DNA of 64,000 nucleotides from Nostocales cyanobacterium Centralia_MAG_434 (GTDB lineage: Bacteria > Cyanobacteriota > Cyanobacteriia > Cyanobacteriales > Nostocaceae): contig JAJPJF010000467.1 of assembly GCA_021324415.1 (NCBI GenBank), positions 1 to 64,000 of the forward strand, in the 5' to 3' direction. The position numbers were made by a program, and so were the translations under genes. Of the stretch, positions 53,738 to 62,442 are shown in pieces (the stretch's first letter is position 1; each line of letters opens with the position of its first letter). Under the pieces are notes generated by a model. That model did not search any database, was not told the origin of the DNA, and saw nothing but the letters and a program-made list of their open reading frames with translations.

Positions 53738-54415
53738 CTAAATCAGTGCGGCTATGATATTGATGCTCATGGCCAAGATTGTTGTATTAAAGAAAAAGGA
53801 TAATATTCCATGTATCAGAGCTAAACGTCTCATAAAGCGCGAGGTTGTCTGAATGTCGGAAACTTGGCTAGTCATCCCAATTACAAAAGAAAAATATAAA
53901 AAATCCCAGTAGTCTGGTTCACGGTCGTCAGGAAAATCTAAACCTCCAGCAATTTCCTGGGTATCACTATTACTGAGTTGATAGTAATTATGTGCATATT
54001 GCAATGCGAACATTGTATGCACGAGGAACCAAGAACTAAGAATTGTGACAACAGCAAGCGTAACGTGCAGCGCTAGTAAAAATTCTGGTTGACCTTTTTT
54101 ATTATTACCACTGAGCAAAAACCCAATCGCTAACACACTAGCACAAGCAGCGGCAATGATCAGAATGAATAAAGCCAACCGTCCTGTGTACTCACGCTGA
54201 GCATAGCGACGCATTTTGTCTGGAGTCGCCTCGAGCATAATCCACCATGTCAGACCAAGGAAACAGTCACTGCCAGAGTTCCAGGCACAAAGAATGCGCG
54301 TGGGTAAGTGTAACCAAGATGGTAGTATTGCTGAGACTAGTACGACTAATGCAGCAGAAGTGATCAGTCGGGGTTGGGGGTCGAGGTTCTTGTACAACCT
54401 ACTTGCAATAGACAC
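53738..54415 (-). CDS. DUF1345-family membrane protein
   Basis: A 225-residue protein with about five hydrophobic segments. The family-typical segments are seen: WWIMLEATPDKMRRYAQREY, LVHTMFALQYAHNYY, and DFPDDREPDYWDFLYFSFVIGMTSQVSDI. DUF1345 has no proven function. The start is the ATG at 54415. The next gene on the same strand ends 84 bases before, but the two are not obviously an operon. Confidence 0.83.
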   Translation of the reverse strand: MSIASRLYKNLDPQPRLITSAALVVLVSAILPSWLHLPTRILCAWNSGSDCFLGLTWWIMLEATPDKMRRYAQREYTGRLALFILIIAAACASVLAIGFLLSGNNKKGQPEFLLALHVTLAVVTILSSWFLVHTMFALQYAHNYYQLSNSDTQEIAGGLDFPDDREPDYWDFLYFSFVIGMTSQVSDIQTTSRFMRRLALIHGILSFFFNTTILAMSINIIAALI

Positions 54416-54499
54416 TTAGATAAAGCACTCAACGAGAGAGTATAACTAGTACATTAGTATACGTGAAAAGTAATCCATCAAAAACATCTCTGCTTAATG

Positions 54500-55936
54500 C
54501 TAATTTTCCACAGGGAAAGCTTCTAAGTCGGTTGAGGTTGTGCGTGTTTGCAAACTCCTCACATCCCCGCACTTATGAGCATGAGGTAGGCTTTTCACGC
54601 CGATCTTCGCTGTTTCATAAAGCCGATTAAATTCCTGTTCATAATGTGGGGCAACTAGGGGATTCTGGATAAAAACTAAAGTCTCATCGTTTAAGTAGTT
54701 CCCGGAATTAGACCAGTTGTGGCTACCTGTAATGACCAATGACCCATCTAAAATAGCCATCTTACTATGCACTCCGCGATCGCCCATTGGGGAAATAGGA
54801 AAACCAACTGTATCGATGGGATGTTTCCAAGGATGAACTTTGCTTAAATAGTGTTTCTTACCAGAGTTTGGGCATACTCCCAACGCATCGTACGCTTTTG
54901 AGTAGGGTCTAGCAATAAAATCTGGGTCTATCAAAACTTTAATATCTTTTACGCCTTGCTCATGGACATTACCGAGAGTATCGCTAATTATTTGATCGGA
55001 ATAAACAAAAAGTGCCATATGAGCGCTCTTTTTAGCTTGCTCAATATAAGAAGCTATATATCCATTACTAGTGATTGCAATATCCACATTTCTAGGAGCA
55101 GGTGAAAAATTGACTGTGATAGTTCCCAATCCAACAGGGATTGTAACTGGATGTCTTTCGGGTTTATGGGATTTAAATAATCCCTGCCACATATAGTTAA
55201 ATTCATTAGTAAAAATTTCGCCGATCTGGGTGTTATTAGAAATAACCACCATATTATTAGGATTGCCGCGAGTATCAAAGTTATTAAAATCACCATGTAG
55301 ATCAGATGTCGTTAGATTGCCACTCAATATAATTGTGGTTTTACTATCAATAACGACAAATTTATGATGCATGAGCCCACTGCCTTTGGTTGTTTCATCA
55401 GATGTATCATCTTTGATATCAATTCCACCTTGGTGTAGCATAGCTAAGGCATCAGCAGGATAACGCTTGAGTTCTTCATAAGCTTGCTGATCATGCTTAT
55501 TCATGTGTGCGACTTCTTGTGTTGTATAGTCAGCTAAAGTTCTGTTGTATTTATTGTCAATCATGACTCTGACTTTTACTCCACGCTTTTGAGCAAGCAT
55601 CAGCGCTTCAGCAACCTTAGGCAGTCTGAATTCCATAACTGCTAAATCTACGGTTGATGTTGCTTTATTGATAGCATCAACAATCTGTTGTTCTAAGTTG
55701 TCTCCTTTACGGTTAAAATGGCGATATGGATCTTCGTAAGAAGAAGCTTGGTTATGATTGAAATAGACTTGAACAGCAGGATCTTGAGGTAAAGGTTTGA
55801 GACTTGATTGGGCTGAATGCTGAAGGTTTAGAACCAGTACAAATCCACCAATAAAAAGCAGTAAAATTAGGAGAGCTTTTGGAAAGCGTGCGAATTTGCG
55901 TTTGTTATCAGTAATAAAATCTCGGAAAAATTTCAT
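54500..55936 (-). CDS. Membrane-anchored phospholipase D-like protein
   Basis: A 478-residue protein with an N-terminal membrane segment (about 21-38, KALLILLLFIGGFVLVLN) and two HKD motifs: HHKFVVIDSKTTIILSGNLT near residue 190 and VHSKMAILDGSLVITGSHNWS near 388. These pair to form one active site for phosphodiester hydrolysis or transfer of phospholipids or nucleic acids. The PLD-type active sites would face the periplasm. Neighbours do not reveal a substrate. The second motif is followed by SGNYLNDETLVFIQNP, typical of Nuc/PLD proteins. Confidence 0.85.
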   Translation of the reverse strand: MKFFRDFITDNKRKFARFPKALLILLLFIGGFVLVLNLQHSAQSSLKPLPQDPAVQVYFNHNQASSYEDPYRHFNRKGDNLEQQIVDAINKATSTVDLAVMEFRLPKVAEALMLAQKRGVKVRVMIDNKYNRTLADYTTQEVAHMNKHDQQAYEELKRYPADALAMLHQGGIDIKDDTSDETTKGSGLMHHKFVVIDSKTTIILSGNLTTSDLHGDFNNFDTRGNPNNMVVISNNTQIGEIFTNEFNYMWQGLFKSHKPERHPVTIPVGLGTITVNFSPAPRNVDIAITSNGYIASYIEQAKKSAHMALFVYSDQIISDTLGNVHEQGVKDIKVLIDPDFIARPYSKAYDALGVCPNSGKKHYLSKVHPWKHPIDTVGFPISPMGDRGVHSKMAILDGSLVITGSHNWSNSGNYLNDETLVFIQNPLVAPHYEQEFNRLYETAKIGVKSLPHAHKCGDVRSLQTRTTSTDLEAFPVEN

Positions 55937-56570
55937 TTATTTATAGTATAGTTATAGTGAGTATCTAGTGAAACAAACATCTTATTTTAATCACAAAAAT
56001 TTCATTTTCAGAAACCCGGTTTCTTTAAGAAACCGGGTTCTTCAATGCTTGATTAATTTTTTCCATCCTGAAATGTATCCCAACTATTAAACGATGGTTA
56101 CTAATGACTGATTTATTGAATTGTGTTTGCTCCCTAGTATTGTTTGAAGTATTCAGAAGAGCAATACGGTTATTGCGGAAATTATATTAAAGAGATCTTA
56201 TTGGTCAAACAATCATAAAATAATGATCAGTCTTTTATATGTTGTCCTTATTTATCTTCTATCTGTAGAAGGAATCTTTGTTCCTCTAAGGTTCATATTT
56301 CAACCATTTACTACATGCCCAGAGTTGTTTACAAGCAATAACCAATTGTCTGTAAAATCGTTACAAGAATCTTTGGGTGATGTATCGTACGGTCCTTGTC
56401 CGTTGGCTCACTTCAGTTTAATAGTTAAAAGTAGATGTACTAGTAGGCAACCAATATACTCTTAAAAGCAAATATAGCTATTGGTGAAAGTTGTAAAGAA
56501 TTTGGCAGTTTAACTATATATGCTGAGAAGAGAGCAGCCAGTTGCCAAATGTGTTCTCATTCGAGAGATT
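55937..56570. other. Intergenic region, no gene seen
   Basis: About 630 AT-rich bases between divergent genes. One palindromic repeat lies at 56011-56041. An 80-codon plus-strand frame at 56223-56465 looks random (mixed hydrophobic start, no ribosome site, no family). Confidence 0.45.
56011..56041. repeat. Dispersed palindromic repeat (CCCGGTTTC family), copy 4
   Basis: AACCCGGTTTCTT (56013-56025) with its perfect complement AAGAAACCGGGTT (56027-56039). Confidence 0.8.
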
Positions 56571-57725
56571 ATGCAAATTTACTTAGATTACAGTGCTACC
56601 ACTCCTACTCGTCCAGAAGCGATCGCTGCCATGCAAATGGTTCTCACTGAACAGTGGGGTAACCCTTCGAGCATACATGAGTGGGGACAACGGGCAGCAA
56701 CAGTTATAGAACAAGCAAGAATGCAGGTTGCTAGTTTAATTAATGCACCCAATCCTGAGTCCATAATCTTCACTTCTGGGGGTACTGAAGCAGATAATAT
56801 GGCAATTATGGGAGTTGCCCATTCATACTCCAAACCTCAACATATTATTATTTCTAGCGTAGAACACTCAGCGATATCTGAGCCAGTGAGATTACTGGAA
56901 CTGTGGGGTTGGCAAGTTACAAGACTACGAGTGGACGCTAAAGGAAGAGTTAGCCCTTTAGACTTAAAAGTGGCGTTGCAAAGTAATACTGTATTGGTGT
57001 CAATTATTTATGGCCAAAGTGAAGTTGGCACAATTCAACCGATTGAAGAATTAGGAAATATTGCTCGTTCGCGTAATGTTTTATTCCATACAGATGCTGT
57101 GCAGGTGGCAGGACGTTTACCTATTGATGTCCAAAAGCTCCCTGTAGATTTGCTGAGTATGTCTAGTCATAAAATCTATGGTCCCCAAGGTGCAGGAGCA
57201 TTATATGTACGTCCTAACGTAGAGTTAGTACCCCTAGTGATTGGTGGGGGACAAGAAAGGCGACTGCGTTCTGGCACCCAAGCCGTACCAGCCATCGCTG
57301 GTTTTGGAGTAGCTGCAGAATTAGCAAAGCAAGAGATGTCAACAGAAACACCCCGATTAATCAAATTACGCGATCGCCTGTTTGCCCAATTAACCAATAT
57401 TCCAGGTTTGATTCCCACCGGTGAACGCTTCCACCGCTTACCCCACCATGTGAGTTTTTGCTTAGAGCATGCTGATGGTGAAAAACTCAGTGGTAAAACC
57501 TTGGTGCGTCAATTAAATCTAGCTGGTATTGGCATTAGTGCTGGCGCAGCCTGTCAAAGTGGGAAACTTAACCCTAGCCCAATTTTATTAGCCATGGGGT
57601 ATTCAGAAAAAGCAGCCCTAGGAGCAATTCGGATGACACTAGGACGTGATACGACTGAAGCTGACATCGATTGGGTTGCAATGGTGTTCAAACAAGTTTT
57701 GGGCTCCATTGCTGACCAAAAATAA
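56571..57725 (+). CDS. Cysteine desulfurase (NifS/IscS-like)
   Basis: A 384-residue PLP enzyme that takes sulfur from cysteine for Fe-S clusters and other sulfur carriers. I start at ATG 56571 (MQIYLDYSATTPTRPEA); an ATG at 56520 would add 17 unrelated residues. The PLP lysine is K201 (SSHKIYGPQGAGAL), HTDAVQVAG is the cofactor Asp/Gln region, and the persulfide cysteine is C328 (SAGAACQSGKL). The short loop with C328 exposed fits the NifS/IscS group rather than SufS. No scaffold genes adjoin it; it is likely a stand-alone housekeeping copy. Confidence 0.92.
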   Translation: MQIYLDYSATTPTRPEAIAAMQMVLTEQWGNPSSIHEWGQRAATVIEQARMQVASLINAPNPESIIFTSGGTEADNMAIMGVAHSYSKPQHIIISSVEHSAISEPVRLLELWGWQVTRLRVDAKGRVSPLDLKVALQSNTVLVSIIYGQSEVGTIQPIEELGNIARSRNVLFHTDAVQVAGRLPIDVQKLPVDLLSMSSHKIYGPQGAGALYVRPNVELVPLVIGGGQERRLRSGTQAVPAIAGFGVAAELAKQEMSTETPRLIKLRDRLFAQLTNIPGLIPTGERFHRLPHHVSFCLEHADGEKLSGKTLVRQLNLAGIGISAGAACQSGKLNPSPILLAMGYSEKAALGAIRMTLGRDTTEADIDWVAMVFKQVLGSIADQK

Positions 57726-57734
57726 TGGGATACA

Positions 57735-57762
57735 AGCCCCGTCCTTCTAGGACGGCTTTTTA
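57735..57762 (+). terminator. Hairpin with T-tract after the cysteine desulfurase gene
   Basis: CCGTCCT (57739-57745) and AGGACGG (57749-57755), followed by CTTTTTATTG, 10-30 bases past the stop codon. It may be a terminator, or an end hairpin of an IS200/IS605-type element, given the tnpB remnant that follows. Confidence 0.7.
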
Positions 57763-57788
57763 TTGATTTTTAACTTTCATTTCAACTC

Positions 57789-57989
57789 CCTAAGTACATC
57801 AGATTTTGTTCTTCCACACAACAGGCAATACTCTTCAAGGTGTGCTAGTTCTTCAGAGATGAAAATGCTTCACTGAATATAGAAATGGTCGGCATGGGGC
57901 ATCGGCACGACCTTAAACGGACGGGAGCGATTGTGAGACTACTTCGGTAGCGGGTTGCTGTGAGCCGTCAACAATCACCGGACTTCTAA
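57789..57989 (+). pseudogene. Decayed tnpB 3' end (IS200/IS605-family remnant)
   Basis: One frame reads PKYIRFCSSTQQAILFKVC, stop, FFRDENASLNIEMVGMGHRH then DLKRTGAIVRLLR, stop, RVAVSRQQSPDF, stop at 57987. RDENASLNI plus the preceding cysteines is the C-terminal zinc-ribbon region of TnpB, the RNA-guided nuclease ancestor of Cas12; VAVSRQQSPDF matches typical TnpB tails. In-frame stops at 57846 and 57948, and the loss of all upstream domains, show it is dead. The RuvC catalytic regions are absent. A right-end-like hairpin follows at 57975-58005. Confidence 0.72.
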
Positions 57990-58005
57990 GGCGGTGAGTA
58001 TGTCA
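57975..58005 (+). mobile_element. IS200/IS605-type right-end hairpin
   Basis: TCACCG (57975-57980) pairs with CGGTGA (57992-57997) and is followed by GTATGTCAA. It overlaps the last codons of the tnpB remnant, as in intact IS200/IS605 elements, where this region is the end and the omega-RNA scaffold. No left end or tnpA is seen. Confidence 0.5.
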
Positions 58006-58153
58006 AAAAAATTAATATAAAATCACCACAAAGTCTTAAAGCCCAAAGCCCTGGCTTCATCTAAAATGACAACCGCACCCTGTAGTAGATGTGTGTGGAC
58101 GTAGCAGCAAACGATCTGCCACAGGATGTGGTTAAAATCCAAAATTTTTGAAA
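58006..58153. other. Remainder of the gap before the DUF1995 gene
   Basis: About 150 bases of AT-rich, then mixed sequence after the IS right end. A minus-strand frame ending LLQGAVVILDEARALGF is open here, but I cannot assign it and treat it as unsupported. Confidence 0.35.
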
Positions 58154-58885
58154 ATGACTGAACTTCCAAAAACACTCGAAGATGCGCTCGCCCAAGCTTG
58201 TGAGGCAACTCAAGCTGCACTTGATGATGGCTATAAAAGACTACAAGTTGAGTTAGTATTTCCAGAACTTAAACCAATGCCTGTGGCACAGCAATTCCTG
58301 CCACTGTTTGAAAAATACGGTTCTCATCTTAAAGTTTTCTTTCCCGATGCTGGCGGTGCAGCACTTGCTCAACGTGAGTGGACAGATGCACCATTCAAAA
58401 TTTATGACATTGGCAGCGGTAGATCAGCCACACAATCGAAAGTTCAACCAGAGGATGAAATTTTCTTATTTATTGCCCCGACTGCAGTAGAAGTCGTGGA
58501 ATTAGAAAAGTTGTGTGAACAAATAGGCGATCGTCCTCTGGTCATCTTAAATCCCCGCATGGACGAAGCAGGAGCAGTTGGTATTGGCTACGCAGGCCGA
58601 CAAACTCGCCAGCGTTTCCTCAATACAATTACATCCTGCTACTACTTACGTCCCATATATGAAGAAGCAGCAGTATTTCGTTGCTATCCTGGACCTTGGG
58701 AAGTCTGGGTAGAAAGTGGGGGTGACTACCAAAAAGTTACGGAATTAGATCAAAAACCCTCAGGCGATGACTTAGATATCATTTTAATGAAAGGACAACA
58801 ACAAACACCAGGCGACAATTCATCAGCCAGAAAACCTGGGGTTTTTAAGGGTTTACAACGATTCTTGAGAGCGCTGAGAAATTAG
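58154..58885 (+). CDS. DUF1995-domain protein
   Basis: A 243-residue soluble protein. The start is ATG 58154 (MTELPKTLEDALAQA); a TTG two codons earlier is possible. Features matching the cyanobacterial and plastid DUF1995 group include ATQAALDDGYKRLQVELVFP at the N-terminus, IFLFIAPTAVEVVELE, PLVILNPRMDEAG, and FRCYPGPWEVWVE. In plants a related protein, LPA3, assists photosystem II assembly; in cyanobacteria a role is not proven. It lacks membrane segments. The gene begins shortly after a mobile-element remnant. Confidence 0.8.
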   Translation: MTELPKTLEDALAQACEATQAALDDGYKRLQVELVFPELKPMPVAQQFLPLFEKYGSHLKVFFPDAGGAALAQREWTDAPFKIYDIGSGRSATQSKVQPEDEIFLFIAPTAVEVVELEKLCEQIGDRPLVILNPRMDEAGAVGIGYAGRQTRQRFLNTITSCYYLRPIYEEAAVFRCYPGPWEVWVESGGDYQKVTELDQKPSGDDLDIILMKGQQQTPGDNSSARKPGVFKGLQRFLRALRN

Positions 58886-58895
58886 AGAGTTAGGA

Positions 58896-58945
58896 GGAGC
58901 CAGTGCGTTGGGCGGCTGTGCCGACTTGAAGCAACTGGCGTTTAG
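58896..58945. repeat. Dispersed repeat GAGCCAGTGCG...GCAACTGGCG, short copy
   Basis: Begins GAGCCAGTGCGTTGGGCGGC and ends GAAGCAACTGGCGTTTAGG. It lacks most of the middle of the long copy at 36634 and starts 11 bases after the DUF1995 stop codon. Confidence 0.75.
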
Positions 58946-59014
58946 GAATTAGACTTAATAATTTGCCTGACTTGCCTGTTTAGGAACGTATTCCAATTCT
59001 GTAAAACAGATGGT

Positions 59015-59095
59015 AGTGGGAGCATGTTGCTCCCTACTTGATTACCTAAACGAGCAAGATGTGAGTGCAAAGCACACGCTTCGCGAACGCACTAC
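59015..59095. repeat. Two small hairpins: GGGAGCA/TGCTCCC and CGCTTCGCG-type
   Basis: GGGAGCA (59018-59024) with TGCTCCC (59028-59034), then a palindrome-rich GCACACGCTTCGCGAACGCA stretch at about 59069-59090 of the kind dispersed in cyanobacterial genomes. They lie between convergent genes and may serve as a bidirectional terminator. Confidence 0.6.
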
Positions 59096-59133
59096 TTATT
59101 CCTATTTCTTTCCTCCTAACTCCTAACTTTTTT

Positions 59134-62100
59134 TCACCTTTCTCCCAGTGGCGCATTCAAGACTTTGTTAATCCGATCGCGTGTTTCCAGTACGTATGCC
59201 TGAGTGTATTCGTCATCTGAGTGTACACTATCCAGCTTTTGATTTAGTTGTTTGAGTTTGTACCATGCCAATGAACGAGCGTCTTCTGGAACAGATTGTT
59301 TGCCCAACACCATCCCTGTTAGGATATCCAGGTATTGCCGCTGCAAGCTTCGACGAAGGCTAGAAATTTTTATTGACCTACCTTTTGGTTTTAATACTTC
59401 TGTCCAGATTCCTGACTGCAAAGTGTCAAATAGTTCTGGAAGAGTTAAAGCTTGTCCAGGCTGACTTTTGAGTTCAATATCTTCTAGACGAGAGAGACGA
59501 TCACCTGATAGTAAATCCCACAATACCAACTTCTGCACAAACAAGATCAAGTCGTGAATTGGATAGTCTAGTCGCCCAATCTTAGGATTACTACCCCAAT
59601 GTCGCCAACGCGAAGGTGCTAATTTATTAAGAAGTTGGGGTGAGAAATTAAAAGCATCCTCAGCAAATACATACTTTTGTAGCATTGCTAAAGCTTGCCT
59701 TTCTTTTTCGACAGGCACTGGTTGAAATGGTAATTGTCCATGGGAATCTCCAGCATGAACTCGGTAGAAAGACTGCCCACCGATATATTTAGTCATGTAA
59801 TAGATATTCTGAAAATAATTCCCCAGTACTGTGCCGAATCCTTCACTCACATCACTGTAACTCTCTCCAGAAACTAAGTAACTCGTATTGAGCCTGTCCC
59901 ACATAATTCGCGAGTTATCAAGTTGCCATTGAGAATATTGGAGAACATTATCAGTATCATCCCAAGCATCAGCAGTTGGATCGAGGTCATATATATCCTC
60001 ATCTGTTGAATAACTTAACTCTGGCTTAAAGGATTGTTGAGCAATCTTTTCCAAAAATGGCTTTTCAGCCATAGGATTTTTTGCTGGAAAAGGTGTATAA
60101 CCATACTGAATTGCCCATTCATCATAAGCTCCCACCATTAAGGGAAAATAATCTCCCTGCTTGATACCTTGGGGTGCAATGTTCGGTGGAATGTAGTCCA
60201 TTACGGAGGAAACCATACCCTTTTTGTGGGTAATTTTCGTGTTATTCATTTGCTCTGGTGATAGTAGGGTACTACCACGGAAGTTGTGTCTTAAACCTAA
60301 GGTGTGTCCAACTTCGTGAGCAATGATTAAGCGTAAATATTGATGGACATAATCTTTGGCTTGGTCACTCTTGGGTGGTATCTTCTGCAGAAGTGACATT
60401 GCCATTGAGCCAAAAGCAAACTGGTTAGCTGCTTCCACACCATAGCAAAGGTCATACTCGCCTGCAAGCTTAGATAATTGATTTAAAAATGGCTTGTGTT
60501 CTTGTTCCTGTTCTTGCTCCTGGTTTTGCAGAGCATTGCCTTTCATTTCTAAACCATTAGCGCAAAGCAGACGATTTTGCATGAATGCTGTTAAGGTCGT
60601 CTGGGCTTGTGCACGGTCAGGTTGGACAATTCTGCGATAATCACTCTTCAGTAGCCTCACAAAACTAGCATCTACCAGAATAGTTGCATTCAAGATTTCC
60701 CCAGTTAAAGGATTAACGCGGGACGGTCCCATAGCAAAATATCCATCTACCGTATGAATCCAGCGAATTGTGTTGTAGCGTATATCTGCTGGGTCCCACT
60801 TAGCATTATCTGGCATTTGATACACTTGGATGGCATCTTTAAATCCAGCCTTTTCAAAGGCTTTGTTCCACATAAGAACGCCTTCTTTGATTGCATCCCG
60901 ATATTCTAGAGGTACAGCGTTATCAATCCAAAATACAATCGGTTTTTTAGGTGGAGAAATAGCTGCTTTGGGATTTTGCTTTTCTAGATGCCAACGGTTG
61001 ATGTAGCGGACAAAAGGATTGCGTTGCTCATCATCAGACAAATCTTGGTAGGCAGTGATAAAGTAGCCAACTCGATCATCAGCTAAACGTGGTTGGTAAT
61101 TGTTTTGTGGGAGTTGCGAAAGACTGTAATGAACACGTAAGGTAAAACCACGATTGTCAGGTAGTGTAGCAAAGCGCAGTATTGGATTGTTTTTGCGCTC
61201 ACTAGCAGTGCTGTTGAAATTTAAGACTGACTCAATCTCCATGTTCTGGGGAAAAACTTTGGCATCACCAAAATAGGACTTATCTATGCTTTGGGATACT
61301 CCTAAACTTGAAGATAATCCAGCAAAGTCTGTGAGTAGTAGATCACCTAAGTCAATGAGAATCGTTTTGCGTTGAGGATGAATACTTTTGATCGCGAGAG
61401 TGTAAAGCACTGAATCACTGAAAGACCGACCGAGCGATCGCTGTTGAGGATCTCCTCCATCGGTGCGAAAATTTACATTACGGACAACAAACTGCAAATT
61501 GTTATTGACTCGCCGAAAGTAAAACAAAAAATCTTGCAAAGGCATCCCACTATAAATTCCAGATTCACCAATGCCTGATTCTAATGTTGTTGTGGCAAGA
61601 TAATTTTTATTCAGTTGTTCTGGTTGAATTTCTAGATAAATTTTATTATTTTCCCTATTCCGGTATAGAGTAAAGAGCCCTTCCAACTTTTGAGTACTTT
61701 TTATAACTTCATCAAATCTTTGTTGTGGCTCGTTCTTTTTTCTAGACTGTACACTATGATTCTCTTTGTTAAGGAGTTGTGTAAAATTTTCTGAGTTTTG
61801 CCCAACTAACAAAAATGGTTGCTGTCCAGTATTTTTTGCATCCTTAACTACCCAAACAAAAGACTGGCGCTGTAGATATTTATTTTTATCAATTACCCAT
61901 ACTTGGTCTTGTGGTAACCTTGGGGAAGATACTGAAGGTAAGCGGTGCGACATCAATACAGAGAGTTTATCATTAATATTTCTTATATTTTTGTATCCTT
62001 GTATCCTAGTCTCATCTTTCCGTTGAAATGTATCTATAGTATTTACAATTGCTTTCGTTGTTAACGAGTTTGCACTGGCATTGGTTGCTATTCCTAAAAA

Positions 62101-62142
62101 CAAACTATTTAGCAACATTATACAAAAGGTCAATCTCTTCAT
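59134..62142 (-). CDS. Large secreted zinc metalloprotease (DUF5117/DUF4953-like)
   Basis: A 1002-residue protein with a signal peptide (about 1-25, ending ATNASANS). The N-terminal part (about 90-400) fits the DUF5117-type region, including FRRVNNNLQFVVRNVNFRTD. The catalytic site is HEVGHTLGLRHNF at 609-621, a met-zincin type HEXXHXXGXXH, followed by the expected methionine-turn area (SVMDY). A DUF4953-type C-terminal region follows. It is probably a cell-surface or secreted protease; the target is unknown. It has its own promoter with an NtcA-like site upstream. Confidence 0.85.
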   Translation of the reverse strand: MKRLTFCIMLLNSLFLGIATNASANSLTTKAIVNTIDTFQRKDETRIQGYKNIRNINDKLSVLMSHRLPSVSSPRLPQDQVWVIDKNKYLQRQSFVWVVKDAKNTGQQPFLLVGQNSENFTQLLNKENHSVQSRKKNEPQQRFDEVIKSTQKLEGLFTLYRNRENNKIYLEIQPEQLNKNYLATTTLESGIGESGIYSGMPLQDFLFYFRRVNNNLQFVVRNVNFRTDGGDPQQRSLGRSFSDSVLYTLAIKSIHPQRKTILIDLGDLLLTDFAGLSSSLGVSQSIDKSYFGDAKVFPQNMEIESVLNFNSTASERKNNPILRFATLPDNRGFTLRVHYSLSQLPQNNYQPRLADDRVGYFITAYQDLSDDEQRNPFVRYINRWHLEKQNPKAAISPPKKPIVFWIDNAVPLEYRDAIKEGVLMWNKAFEKAGFKDAIQVYQMPDNAKWDPADIRYNTIRWIHTVDGYFAMGPSRVNPLTGEILNATILVDASFVRLLKSDYRRIVQPDRAQAQTTLTAFMQNRLLCANGLEMKGNALQNQEQEQEQEHKPFLNQLSKLAGEYDLCYGVEAANQFAFGSMAMSLLQKIPPKSDQAKDYVHQYLRLIIAHEVGHTLGLRHNFRGSTLLSPEQMNNTKITHKKGMVSSVMDYIPPNIAPQGIKQGDYFPLMVGAYDEWAIQYGYTPFPAKNPMAEKPFLEKIAQQSFKPELSYSTDEDIYDLDPTADAWDDTDNVLQYSQWQLDNSRIMWDRLNTSYLVSGESYSDVSEGFGTVLGNYFQNIYYMTKYIGGQSFYRVHAGDSHGQLPFQPVPVEKERQALAMLQKYVFAEDAFNFSPQLLNKLAPSRWRHWGSNPKIGRLDYPIHDLILFVQKLVLWDLLSGDRLSRLEDIELKSQPGQALTLPELFDTLQSGIWTEVLKPKGRSIKISSLRRSLQRQYLDILTGMVLGKQSVPEDARSLAWYKLKQLNQKLDSVHSDDEYTQAYVLETRDRINKVLNAPLGER

Positions 62143-62442
62143 TCAATCCATCCCCGGCAACAATTCCGTCTCCAATTTTTCAATTACCTTGACTCTCCTC
62201 ACTTCCTAATAGCACGTTCAAATATGCTTGACTGCCTGACATTATGCAGCAAGCTCTTTAACTAGCCTGTTATAGCTATTTTTCAATTTTTTGGTACTAG
62301 CTTTAGTTTAGTTTTCCCAACAATTTTGTCTGTAGGAAATAGTACGTATTATTTTTACATTAAATTCATGAAAATACTTAAAAATGGGTATAATTTTTCG
62401 TGTGAATACTTATATATGACTGAAAATCAGCCAACTGATTTG
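62143..62442. other. Gap between marC-like and metalloprotease genes
   Basis: About 300 AT-rich bases. It holds an NtcA-like operator with a suitably placed -10 on the minus strand. A short plus-strand frame beginning at 62326 overlaps the MarC-family gene in antisense and is not supported. Confidence 0.45.
62305..62345 (-). promoter_or_regulatory. Candidate NtcA-activated promoter of the metalloprotease gene
   Basis: GTA (62332-62334), eight bases, TAC (62343-62345) is the NtcA consensus. On the minus strand it is followed after 21 bases by TAAACT (complement of 62305-62310), matching TAN3T, with the spacing known for NtcA class II promoters. It lies about 165 bases upstream of the metalloprotease start codon. 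The match is by eye; such motifs can arise by chance in AT-rich DNA. Confidence 0.45.

Noticed and set aside
56223-56465. Plus-strand 80-codon frame upstream of the cysteine desulfurase gene
   Set aside because: No ribosome site, no recognisable family, mixed composition, and located in AT-rich spacer DNA.
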